Source: Actinomadura madurae (GTDB lineage Bacteria > Actinomycetota > Actinomycetes > Streptosporangiales > Streptosporangiaceae). From it: a stretch of 45,093 nt of DNA. The notes below the pieces were generated by a model. The model made no database searches. It worked only from the letters and a program-made list of their open reading frames with translations, and was not told the origin of the DNA. The stretch spans positions 1-45,093 of the forward strand of contig NZ_FOVH01000032.1 in the NCBI RefSeq assembly GCF_900115095.1. Reading direction: 5' to 3'. The position numbers and the translations under genes were made by a program. The stretch's first letter is position 1, and each line of letters opens with the position of its first letter. Shown here one piece after another: positions 22,431-29,293 of this stretch.

Positions 22431-23549
22431 ATGAGCGAAGACATCCGCCCCTTCCGCATCGACATCCCGCAGGCCGACCTGGACGACCTGCGCGACCGGC
22501 TGGCCCGGACCCGGCTGCCGGGCCGGCTCCCCGGCACCGGCGCCGAGCGCGGCGTCCCCGAGGACCACCTGCGCGAGCTGGTCGATTACTGGGCCGGCGG
22601 CTACGACTGGCGCGTCCACGAGGCGCGGCTCAACGAGCACCCCCAGTTCGTCACCGAGATCGACGGCCAGCGGATCCACTTCCTGCACGTCCGCTCGCCC
22701 GAGCCGGACGCGACGCCGCTGATCCTCACGCACGGCTGGCCCGGCTCGGTCGTGGAGTTCCTCGACGTCATCGGCCCGCTGACCGACCCGCGCGCCCACG
22801 GCGGCGACCCCGCGGACGCGTTCCACCTCGTCATCCCCTCGATCCCCGGCTTCGGGTTCTCCTCGCCGCTCGCCGGCACCGGCTGGGACCTGCACCGCAT
22901 CGCCGAGGCGTGGGCGGTGCTGATGGAGCGCCTCGGCTACCACCGCTACGGCGCCCAGGGCGGCGACTACGGGTCGGGGATCTCCCGCGAGCTCGGCCAC
23001 GTGGCGCCCGAGCGGCTGATCGGCGTGCACGTGAACTTCCTGCTCACGTTCGGCTCGCCGGAGGGGCTGGACGAGGCCGACCGGGAGCGGCTCGGGGGAC
23101 TGGAGCGCTTCACATCCGACATGGGCGGCTACATGGCCATCCAGTCGACCCGCCCGCAGACCCTCGCCTACGGCCTCGCCGACTCCCCGGCCGGGCAGCT
23201 CGCGTGGATCGCCGAGAAGTTCACCGAATGGACCGAGGACGGCGTCGACCGCGACGCGCTGCTGACCAACGTCACCCTCTACTGGCTGACCAACACCGGG
23301 GGCTCCTCGGCGCAGCTCTACTACGAGGCGTCCCGCACCTGGGGCGGCAAGGGGGCCTCGACCGTCCCGACCGCGGTGGCCGTCTTCCCGCACGAGGCCG
23401 CGCTGCCCGTCCGGGCGCTGGCCGAGCGGACCGACAAGATCGTCCGCTGGACGGAGTTCGAGCGCGGCGGCCACTTCGCCGCGCTGGAGCAGCCGGACCT
23501 GCTCGTGTCCGACGTCCGGGCCTTCTTCCGGGAACTGACCCGCGGGTAG
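22431..23549 (+). CDS. Epoxide hydrolase (EHN + alpha/beta-hydrolase)
   Basis: Hydrolyses epoxides to vicinal diols in the cytosol. The 372-residue protein has the N-terminal EHN domain (IRPFRIDIPQADLDDLRDRLARTRLP, WAGGYDWRVHEARLNEHPQF) followed by an alpha/beta hydrolase core: oxyanion loop THGWPGSVVEF near residue 104, nucleophile elbow AQGGDYGSGISREL with Asp near 183, and the catalytic His in GGHFAALEQPDLL near 347. Length and motifs fit the juvenile-hormone-epoxide-hydrolase-like bacterial group. Homology begins at this ATG; no clear ribosome site. Divergent from the WYL regulator, which may respond to the same substrate. Substrate unknown. Confidence 0.93.
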   Translation: MSEDIRPFRIDIPQADLDDLRDRLARTRLPGRLPGTGAERGVPEDHLRELVDYWAGGYDWRVHEARLNEHPQFVTEIDGQRIHFLHVRSPEPDATPLILTHGWPGSVVEFLDVIGPLTDPRAHGGDPADAFHLVIPSIPGFGFSSPLAGTGWDLHRIAEAWAVLMERLGYHRYGAQGGDYGSGISRELGHVAPERLIGVHVNFLLTFGSPEGLDEADRERLGGLERFTSDMGGYMAIQSTRPQTLAYGLADSPAGQLAWIAEKFTEWTEDGVDRDALLTNVTLYWLTNTGGSSAQLYYEASRTWGGKGASTVPTAVAVFPHEAALPVRALAERTDKIVRWTEFERGGHFAALEQPDLLVSDVRAFFRELTRG

Positions 23550-23567
23550 ATCGTCTAGGTTTGCCCC

Positions 23568-24443
23568 ATGAGCGATTCTGTGGCGGTGGGGCTGGTCGGG
23601 GCGGGGCCCTGGGCCGGGATGGTGCACGCGCCCGCGCTGGCGGCGGGGCCGGCCACCCGGCTCGCGGGCGTGTGGGCGCGGCGTCCGGAGGCGTCGGCCG
23701 AGCTGGCCGGCAAGCACGGCGCGCCCTCGTTCGCGCGGATCGAGGAGCTGTTCGACGCCTGCGAGGCCGTCGCGTTCTCCGTCCCGCCGGACGTCCAGGC
23801 CGGCCTTGCCGCCCGGGCCGTCCGGGCGGGCAAGGCCGTCCTGCTGGAGAAGCCCCTCGCCATGGACCTGGACGGCGCCCGCCGGGTCGCCGGCGCGATC
23901 GCCGAGGCGGGCGTCGTCTCGCAGATGGTCTTCACGCTGCGCTACTCGCGGGCGGCCCGCGCCTTCCTCGCCCGCGCGGCGGAGCTGGAGCCGTTCGGCG
24001 GCTACGGGTCGTTCGTCTCCTCCGTGCTGAGCGGCGGGCCCTTCGCCACCCCGTGGCGGCTGGAGAAGGGCGCGCTGCTCGACCTCGGCCCGCACATCGT
24101 CGACCTGCTGGACGCCTCGCTCGGCCGGGTCGCCGGCGTCCGCGCGCACGGCGACCCCCTCGGCTGGGTCGGGCTGACGCTGGAGCACGAGGGCGGCGCT
24201 GTCAGCCAGGCGTCGGTGTCGATGGCGGGACACGGGGAACTGCCGCCCGCACGTGTCGAGGTGTACGGGCGCAATGGGCACGCGCAGCTCGACTGGTCGC
24301 AGCTCGGCGACGACGCGTTCGCGACGATGGTGGCGGAGTTCGCGGCGGCGGTCCGCGGCGGGCCGAGCCCGCTGCTGGACGCCGCGCACGGCCTGCGGAT
24401 CCAGGAGGTCCTCGCCGCGGCCGAGGCCCAGCTGGCGGGTTAG
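23568..24443 (+). CDS. Gfo/Idh/MocA family NAD(P)-dependent oxidoreductase
   Basis: A sugar- or inositol-type dehydrogenase of 291 residues, slightly shorter than the family norm of about 330. Residues 1-120 are a Rossmann domain (VAVGLVGAGPWAGMVHAPALA; LLEKPLAMDLDGARRVA with the conserved E-K-P), followed by the alpha/beta substrate domain with DLGPHIVDLLDASLG. The ATG lies 18 bases after the hydrolase stop; TAGGTT ends six bases before it, so it may start leaderless from its own promoter rather than being co-translated. Substrate unknown. The next gene begins 50 bases downstream. Confidence 0.92.
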   Translation: MSDSVAVGLVGAGPWAGMVHAPALAAGPATRLAGVWARRPEASAELAGKHGAPSFARIEELFDACEAVAFSVPPDVQAGLAARAVRAGKAVLLEKPLAMDLDGARRVAGAIAEAGVVSQMVFTLRYSRAARAFLARAAELEPFGGYGSFVSSVLSGGPFATPWRLEKGALLDLGPHIVDLLDASLGRVAGVRAHGDPLGWVGLTLEHEGGAVSQASVSMAGHGELPPARVEVYGRNGHAQLDWSQLGDDAFATMVAEFAAAVRGGPSPLLDAAHGLRIQEVLAAAEAQLAG

Positions 24444-24493
24444 CGCAAATTCCCGATTGGCTTCATAGGAAATAGCCTGCCATCCTGGATCCC

Positions 24494-24886
24494 ATGGCTC
24501 GCACCATCGATGAGATCCTCGCCGAAGCCCGCGGCAGGCTGGAACGCGTCCACCCCGACCAGGCCCACGCCGAGGCGCGTGACGGGGCGGTCCTCGTCGA
24601 CATCCGCCCGTCGGCCCAGCGCGCCGACGAGGGCGAGGTGCCCGGCGCGCTGATCGTCGAGCGCAACGTCCTGGAATGGCGGTTCGACCCGTCCTCGGCC
24701 GCCCGCCTGCCGGAGGCCACCGGCCACGACCTGCGCGTCATCGTGCTCTGCTCGGAGGGCTACACCTCCAGCCTCGCCGCCGCGTCCCTGCACGACCTCG
24801 GCCTGGCCCGCGCGACCGACGTCGTCGGCGGGTTCAAGGCGTGGCGCGCGGCGGGCCTCCCGACGACCGGGGGAGCGGGCCGTTGA
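24494..24886 (+). CDS. Rhodanese-like sulfurtransferase
   Basis: A single-domain rhodanese of 130 residues. Characteristic parts are GAVLVDIRPSAQRADEGEVPGALIVERNVLEWR and the active-site loop VLCSEGYTSSLAA, whose cysteine (near residue 87) would carry the persulfide; the terminal DVVGGFKAWRAAGLPT motif is typical. It probably moves sulfane sulfur in the cytosol. Its stop overlaps the TTG start of an SsuE-like FMN reductase by four bases, which links it to sulfur or organosulfur metabolism. Confidence 0.93.
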   Translation: MARTIDEILAEARGRLERVHPDQAHAEARDGAVLVDIRPSAQRADEGEVPGALIVERNVLEWRFDPSSAARLPEATGHDLRVIVLCSEGYTSSLAAASLHDLGLARATDVVGGFKAWRAAGLPTTGGAGR

Positions 24887-25395
24887 GCGTCGTCGCGCTG
24901 GTGGGCAACCCGCGACCCGGGTCCCGCACGCTCGGGGTGGCGCACACGGCCGTGCGGGCGGTGCAGGAGCGGATCGAGAAGGCGGGCGGGGCACGGACCG
25001 TCGACCTGTCGGCGCTGGCGTCCGGCCTGCTCAGCGCCGACCCGCCGCCCGAGGTGCGGGAGGCGCTGGACACCGTCGGCGGCGCGGACGTGCTGGTGGT
25101 GGCGAGCCCGACCTACAAGGCCACCTACACCGGGCTGCTGAAGGTGTTCCTCGACCGGTTCGGCGCGGGCTCGCTCGCGTCCACGGCCGCCCTGCCGCTG
25201 CTGGTCATGGGCGACGCCAAGCACTCCCTCGCCGTGGAGACGCACCTGCGCCCGCTCCTGGTCGAGCTGGGCGCGCACGTCCCGACCCCGGGGCTGGCCC
25301 TGCTGGAGTCCCAGATCCCGGACGCCGACGAGGTGGTCGGCGCCTGGATCGCCCGGATCGCCCCGCAGGTCACCGGCTTCCTCGCCGCCCGCTGA
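24883..25395 (+). CDS. NAD(P)H-dependent FMN reductase, SsuE-like
   Basis: Supplies reduced FMN, as SsuE or MsuE do, to a two-component flavin monooxygenase. The 170-residue flavodoxin-like protein begins VVALVGNPRPGSRTLGVA (phosphate-binding loop) and contains DVLVVASPTYKATYTGLLKVFLDRF and LPLLVMGDAKHSLAVETHLRPLLVELGA, the SsuE-type signatures. The start is a TTG at 24883, preceded by GGGGGAGCGGG, overlapping the rhodanese stop (TTGA). A partner monooxygenase is not in this stretch. Upstream frame extension belongs to a shadow of the rhodanese gene. Confidence 0.9.
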   Translation: MSVVALVGNPRPGSRTLGVAHTAVRAVQERIEKAGGARTVDLSALASGLLSADPPPEVREALDTVGGADVLVVASPTYKATYTGLLKVFLDRFGAGSLASTAALPLLVMGDAKHSLAVETHLRPLLVELGAHVPTPGLALLESQIPDADEVVGAWIARIAPQVTGFLAAR

Positions 25396-25448
25396 CGGCC
25401 CGCCCGCCGAGCCCGTCCCGGATCCGGGGGCCTCGGCGTCGCGGCGGC

Positions 25449-25955
25449 TCAGGAGTGGGGGAGGAAGTGGCCGAAGAGCCCGCGCTGGTAGAGCAGCGGG
25501 CGATCGTCGTCCCTCGGCTCGGCGCGCGTGACGAGACCGACGACGAGGATGTGGTCGCCGATGTCCATCACGGTGTGCGGGACGCAGTGCAGGTGCGCGC
25601 AGACGCCGTCCAGCAGGGGGACGCTGTCCTCGCCCGCGTGCCAGGCCGTGGGCGCGGTGAACCGGTCCACGCCGCGCCGGGCGAACCGCGACGCCAGCGC
25701 GGCCTGGTCGCCCGCCAGGATGTTCACCGCGAAGCGGTCGGCGGCGCGGATGGCCGGCCAGGTCGTGGAGGCGCGGTCGACATAGAACGAGACGAGGGGC
25801 GGATCGAGGCTGACCGAGGAGAAGGACGTGGCGGTGAGGCCGGCCGGCGCGCCGCCGGACCGGGCGGTGACGATGACGACGCCGGCCGCGTGCAGGGCGA
25901 GGGCCCGGCGGAACCGTGCGGGGTCCACCGCCTGGGCCGGCAGGATCTCGGTCAT
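25449..25955 (-). CDS. Flavin reductase-like (FMN-binding split barrel) protein
   Basis: A 168-residue flavin reductase domain protein of the HpaC/SnaC family, reducing FMN or FAD with NAD(P)H for a monooxygenase. Typical segments: FRRALALHAAGVVIVTARSGG, GLTATSFSSVSLDPPLVSFYVDRASTTWPAIRAADRFAVNIL and GDHILVVGLVTRAE. It is convergent to the SsuE-like gene and divergent from the hydroquinone reductase homologue at 26140. GGAGGAACGACCTG precedes its ATG. Partner enzyme is not evident. Confidence 0.93.
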   Translation of the reverse strand: MTEILPAQAVDPARFRRALALHAAGVVIVTARSGGAPAGLTATSFSSVSLDPPLVSFYVDRASTTWPAIRAADRFAVNILAGDQAALASRFARRGVDRFTAPTAWHAGEDSVPLLDGVCAHLHCVPHTVMDIGDHILVVGLVTRAEPRDDDRPLLYQRGLFGHFLPHS

Positions 25956-25993
25956 CAGGTCGTTCCTCCGGATCGGGCCATAACTCGATATTA

Positions 25994-26010
25994 CCTACCA
26001 ACTAGATAGG
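25994..26010. promoter_or_regulatory. Imperfect dyad between flavin reductase and hydroquinone reductase genes
   Basis: CCTACC and GATAGG flank an ACTA core, giving an AT-rich imperfect dyad 39 bases upstream of the flavin reductase start. A related TTTCCTAC string occurs on the other side of the region inside the 26081-26109 promoter, so a shared regulator acting on both genes is possible. Confidence 0.35.
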
Positions 26011-26080
26011 AAATGGGCCGCGGATGCCACCCCTGCCCGAGGTGACGTGGATCACGCGCGCCCCCCGTCCCGCCACCCGG

Positions 26081-26109
26081 TTGACGTCAAAATTTAGTTT
26101 TCCTACTTT
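26081..26109 (+). promoter_or_regulatory. Promoter of the hydroquinone reductase homologue
   Basis: TTGACG (26081-26086) and TACTTT (26104-26109) are spaced by exactly 17 bases in an AT-rich island, 31 bases before the ATG at 26140, which has its own GGAGGGG ribosome site. A good sigma-70-type promoter match. Confidence 0.75.
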
Positions 26110-26139
26110 GAAGGTGTGTAATCAGTTGGAGGGGACGCC

Positions 26140-27126
26140 ATGACCACGCCGAAGACCGGGCCCGCCTACGCGAGCCCCGCCGACGTGGGCGCCTATGGTG
26201 CCTACGGGCCGGGCCGAGTCGACGTGAAGAACGGATGGAAACGGCCGCTCTACCCATTCCAGGGCCGCATCACGTCCGACGGGGCCAGCGGATTCCGCGC
26301 CGAGCCCGGCCGCTACCACCTGTACGTGGCATGGGTCTGCCCCTGGGCGCAGCGCACCGCCATCGTCCGCATCCTGACCGGATTGGACGACGTGGTCTCC
26401 CTCTCCTACGTCGACGACGAGCGGGACGCTCGCGGCTGGGCGTTCCGCGAGCGGCGCGGCGCCGACCCGGTCAACGGCTTCAGGTTCCTGCAGGAGGCGT
26501 ACGAGGCCACCGAGCCCGGCTACCCGGGCCACCTGTCGGTGCCCGTCCTCTGGGACCGCGAGACGGGACGGATCGTCAGCAACCACTTCCCCGACATCAC
26601 GATCGACCTCGGCGCGGCGTTCACCGAGTGGGCCGATCCGTCGGTGCGCCTCTACCCGCCCGAACTCCGCCCCGAGATCGACTACCTGAACGCCTACATC
26701 TACGAGCACGTCAACGACGGGACCTACAAGGTCGCCGGGGCCACCACCCAGGACGCCTACGAGGACGCCCGCGAAGGGCTCATCACGGCGCTGGAGCTGC
26801 TGGAGGAGCGGCTCGACTCCCGCCGATTCCTGCACGGCGGCACGATCACCGAATCGGACGTCCGCCTGTGGGTGACCCTGGCGCGCTTCGACCTGCTCTA
26901 CAACCCCCTCGGCCGGATCAGCGAGCGCGGGCTGACCGACTTCCCGAACCTGTGGGGCTACGCCCGCGACCTCTATCAGCGGCCCGCCTTCCGCGACACG
27001 ACCGACTTCTCCGCCTTCCACGTGGACAAGCCGCCCTTCCTCAACGACGGCCCGCTGCGCATCGAGGTGGAGCCGTACGAGGCCGACTGGGACGCCCCGC
27101 ACGACCGCGAGCACCCCACCCGCTGA
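26140..27126 (+). CDS. Glutathionyl-hydroquinone reductase / xenobiotic GST (ECM4-YqjG family)
   Basis: A 328-residue protein of the Xi-class GST family, which removes glutathione from glutathionyl-hydroquinones. The thioredoxin-fold N-domain carries YHLYVAWVCPWAQRTAIV with the catalytic Cys67 of the CPWA motif; SNHFPDITIDL and the helical C-domain with IYEHVNDGTYKVAGATTQDAYE and LHGGTITESDVRLWVTLARFD follow. Actinomycetes generally make mycothiol rather than glutathione, so the true thiol partner is open. A GGAGGGG site precedes the ATG. Single gene, divergent from a flavin reductase, suggesting a quinone- or aromatic-detoxifying setting. Confidence 0.94.
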   Translation: MTTPKTGPAYASPADVGAYGAYGPGRVDVKNGWKRPLYPFQGRITSDGASGFRAEPGRYHLYVAWVCPWAQRTAIVRILTGLDDVVSLSYVDDERDARGWAFRERRGADPVNGFRFLQEAYEATEPGYPGHLSVPVLWDRETGRIVSNHFPDITIDLGAAFTEWADPSVRLYPPELRPEIDYLNAYIYEHVNDGTYKVAGATTQDAYEDAREGLITALELLEERLDSRRFLHGGTITESDVRLWVTLARFDLLYNPLGRISERGLTDFPNLWGYARDLYQRPAFRDTTDFSAFHVDKPPFLNDGPLRIEVEPYEADWDAPHDREHPTR

Positions 27127-27159
27127 TCATTCAGACCCGCCGGGCGATGACCGGGGGAG

Positions 27160-27188
27160 TTGAGGTCTTAACATTCATGATGTTAACT
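27160..27188 (+). promoter_or_regulatory. deoR promoter with palindromic operator in the spacer
   Basis: TTGAGG (27160-27165) and TTAACT (27183-27188) are 17 bases apart. TTAACAT-TCATG-ATGTTAA at 27168-27186, with perfect 7-base arms, fills the spacer and would block polymerase when bound. Autorepression by the DeoR protein encoded 50 bases downstream is the simplest reading. Confidence 0.7.
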
Positions 27189-27237
27189 TTCTGCCCTGGC
27201 GTCGCGCGCGAGCGCCGTCCGGACGGAGGAGCGGGGC

Positions 27238-28029
27238 ATGAGCGACCGGCATCGGCGGGCGCCCGCCGAGCGGCGGGACGCGATCGCCGAGGCGGTGCTC
27301 GCCCGTGGCTCGGGGACGGCGGCGGAGTTCGCCGAGCGGTTCGGCGTCAGCCTCATGACGATCCACCGTGACCTGGACGAGCTGGAACGGCAGGGCGTCG
27401 TCCGCAAGTACCGCGGCGGGGTCACCGCCCTGCGGTCGGGGGTCTTCGAGAGCAGCGTCGCCTACCGGGCCTTGTCGATGCGCGAGGAGAAGGAGGCCAT
27501 CGCCGCGGCGGCCGTGGAATTGGTCGAACCCGGCATGGCGGTCATGCTCGACGACTCGACGACGGCCCTGGCCGTCGGCCGGCGGCTCCGCGACCTCGCC
27601 CCGCTGACGATCGTCACCAACTTCCTCGACGGGCTCAACCTGCTGGCCGCGGCGGAGGGCATCCGGCTGATCGCCCTCGGCGGCGACCACGACCCCCTGC
27701 ACAACTCGTTCATGGGCGTCTCGTGCGTGGAGATGATCGAGTCCCTGCGGGCAGACCTGTGCTTCGTGTCGGCGTCGGCGGTGTCGGGCGGCGACGTCTG
27801 CCACCAGGAGCAGCGGGTCGTCGGGGTGAAGCGGGCCATGCTGCGCAGCGCCGTGCGCAGCGTCCTGCTGCTGGACCACACGAAGCTGGGCCGCACCGCG
27901 CTCCACCGGGTGGCCCCGCTCTCCGCCTTCGACCGCGTGATCGTGGACGACGGTGCCTCGCCCGCCGCGCTCGGGGACCTCGCGAACCGCCAGGTGGAGT
28001 ACGCGGTCGCCGCCCGCTCGCGCCGCTGA
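27238..28029 (+). CDS. DeoR family sugar-operon regulator
   Basis: A 263-residue repressor. The N-terminal HTH is RRDAIAEAVLARGSGTAAEFAERFGVSLMTIHRDLDELERQGVVRKYRGGV, standard for DeoR; the C-terminal DeoRC sensor carries AVMLDDSTTALAVGRRL (phosphosugar-binding loop), LTIVTNFLDGLNLLA, IALGGDHDPLHNSFMG and VLLLDHTKLGRTALH. Such sensors bind phosphorylated sugars made by the operon's kinases. It precedes the ABC/kinase operon in the same direction, and related TTAAC-type boxes occur before both its own gene and that operon. GGAGGAGCGGGGC is the ribosome site. The phosphosugar ligand should be the product of one of the two FGGY kinases, an inference. Confidence 0.94.
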   Translation: MSDRHRRAPAERRDAIAEAVLARGSGTAAEFAERFGVSLMTIHRDLDELERQGVVRKYRGGVTALRSGVFESSVAYRALSMREEKEAIAAAAVELVEPGMAVMLDDSTTALAVGRRLRDLAPLTIVTNFLDGLNLLAAAEGIRLIALGGDHDPLHNSFMGVSCVEMIESLRADLCFVSASAVSGGDVCHQEQRVVGVKRAMLRSAVRSVLLLDHTKLGRTALHRVAPLSAFDRVIVDDGASPAALGDLANRQVEYAVAARSRR

Positions 28030-28035
28030 CCGGGC

Positions 28036-28109
28036 GTTAGAACTAACACCCAAGACCAAGTTACTTAACGTCCGAGTGTTGACAGTTCTAACGTTTCTAG
28101 TGTTACGTT
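28036..28109 (+). promoter_or_regulatory. Sugar-operon promoter with repeated DeoR-type boxes
   Basis: TTGACA at 28079-28084 is a perfect -35; the -10 is either GTTACG (17-base spacer) or TACGTT (19-base spacer). The near-palindrome GTTAGAACTAAC at 28036-28047 and the box TGTTGACAGTTCTAACG at 28077-28093 share the 9-mer AGTTCTAAC in opposite orientation, and a third TAGTGTTACG follows. Two or more sites straddling the -35 fit repression by the upstream DeoR protein, possibly by looping. Confidence 0.65.
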
Positions 28110-28196
28110 CTCACCGCGACGGCCGGTGGCCCCGGTCACACGGCCGCCGCATCGGCTCCCCGCCCTTCTTCACGGGCGTACACCGAGGAGAACTCA

Positions 28197-29273
28197 GTGA
28201 AGAAGCACTCCCTCAGGACGGCGGCCGCGACGGCCGCGGCGCTCGCCGTGCTCGCCCCGATGGCGGCGTGCTCGTCCAAGAGCCCGGGATCCGGCGGCGG
28301 CGACGCGAAGAACGCCAAGATCGCGTTCCTCATGCCGGACATCGCCTCGACCCGCTACGAGCTGTACGACGCCCCCCTGTTCAAGGCGAAGACCAAGGAG
28401 CTGTGCGGCGGCTGCACGGTGCTGTACCAGAACGCCGGCGCCGACGCGTCCAAGCAGCAGCAGCAGGCGAGCTCGGTGCTCGCCCAGGGCGCCAAGGTGA
28501 TCGTCATCGACCCGGTCGACTCCGCCGCGGCGGCCTCGATCGTCCGGATGGCGCAGTCCCGCGACGTCAAGGTGATCGCCTACGACCGCCCCATCCCGGC
28601 GGCCAAGGCCGACTACTACGTCTCGTTCGACAACGAGAAGATCGGCGCGCTGATCGGCCGGTCGCTGGTCGACCACCTGAAGAAGGAGAAGGCCGAGGGC
28701 GGCATCCTGGAGGTCAACGGCTCCCCGACGGACGCCGCCGCCAACCTGATCAAGAAGGGCATCCACAGCGCCGTCGACCCGAGCGGGTTCAAGCTGCTCG
28801 CCGAGTACGACACCCCCGGCTGGGAGCCCGCGAAGGCCCAGGCGTGGGTCAGCGGCCAGATCAGCAAGTACCGCGGGCAGATCGCCGGCGTCGTCGCGGC
28901 GAACGACGGCACGGGCGGCGGCGCGATCGCCGCGTTCAAGGCCGCCGGCGTGGACGTCCCGCCGGTCACCGGCAACGACGCCGAGCTGGCCGCCGCGCAG
29001 CGGATCATCGCCGGCGACCAGTACAACACCATCTCCAAGCCGATCAAGATCGTCGCGGAGGCCGCGGCCAAGGCCGCCCACGCCTTCGTCCAGGGCGAGA
29101 CCCCCAAGGGCAACACGACGCTGTTCGGCACCCCGTCGGAGCTGTTCACGCCGACCGTCGTCACCAAGGACAACATCGGCAAGGTCCTGCTCGGCCCGGA
29201 CGGTGCCCTCAAGACCGACAAGGTCTGCACCGCCGAGTACGCGGCGGCCTGCGCGAAGCTCGGCCTCCAGTAG
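28197..29273 (+). CDS. Sugar ABC transporter substrate-binding lipoprotein (XylF/RbsB type)
   Basis: A 358-residue extracytoplasmic receptor anchored as lipoprotein: signal sequence ending in the lipobox MAAC with lipidated Cys25, followed by a Ser/Gly linker. The mature protein has the periplasmic-binding type-1 fold: AKIAFLMPDIASTRYELYDAPLF, AKVIVIDPVDSAAAASIV, KVIAYDRPIPAAKADYYVSFDN and IAGVVAANDGTGGGAIAAFKAAG, wording close to xylose-binding proteins. It delivers a sugar or polyol to the permease two genes downstream. GTG start with GAGGAGAAC ribosome site, 168 bases after deoR, first gene of the operon. Specificity cannot be read. Confidence 0.93.
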   Translation: MKKHSLRTAAATAAALAVLAPMAACSSKSPGSGGGDAKNAKIAFLMPDIASTRYELYDAPLFKAKTKELCGGCTVLYQNAGADASKQQQQASSVLAQGAKVIVIDPVDSAAAASIVRMAQSRDVKVIAYDRPIPAAKADYYVSFDNEKIGALIGRSLVDHLKKEKAEGGILEVNGSPTDAAANLIKKGIHSAVDPSGFKLLAEYDTPGWEPAKAQAWVSGQISKYRGQIAGVVAANDGTGGGAIAAFKAAGVDVPPVTGNDAELAAAQRIIAGDQYNTISKPIKIVAEAAAKAAHAFVQGETPKGNTTLFGTPSELFTPTVVTKDNIGKVLLGPDGALKTDKVCTAEYAAACAKLGLQ

Positions 29274-29293
29274 AGATCTCCCGAAGGTTCGTC

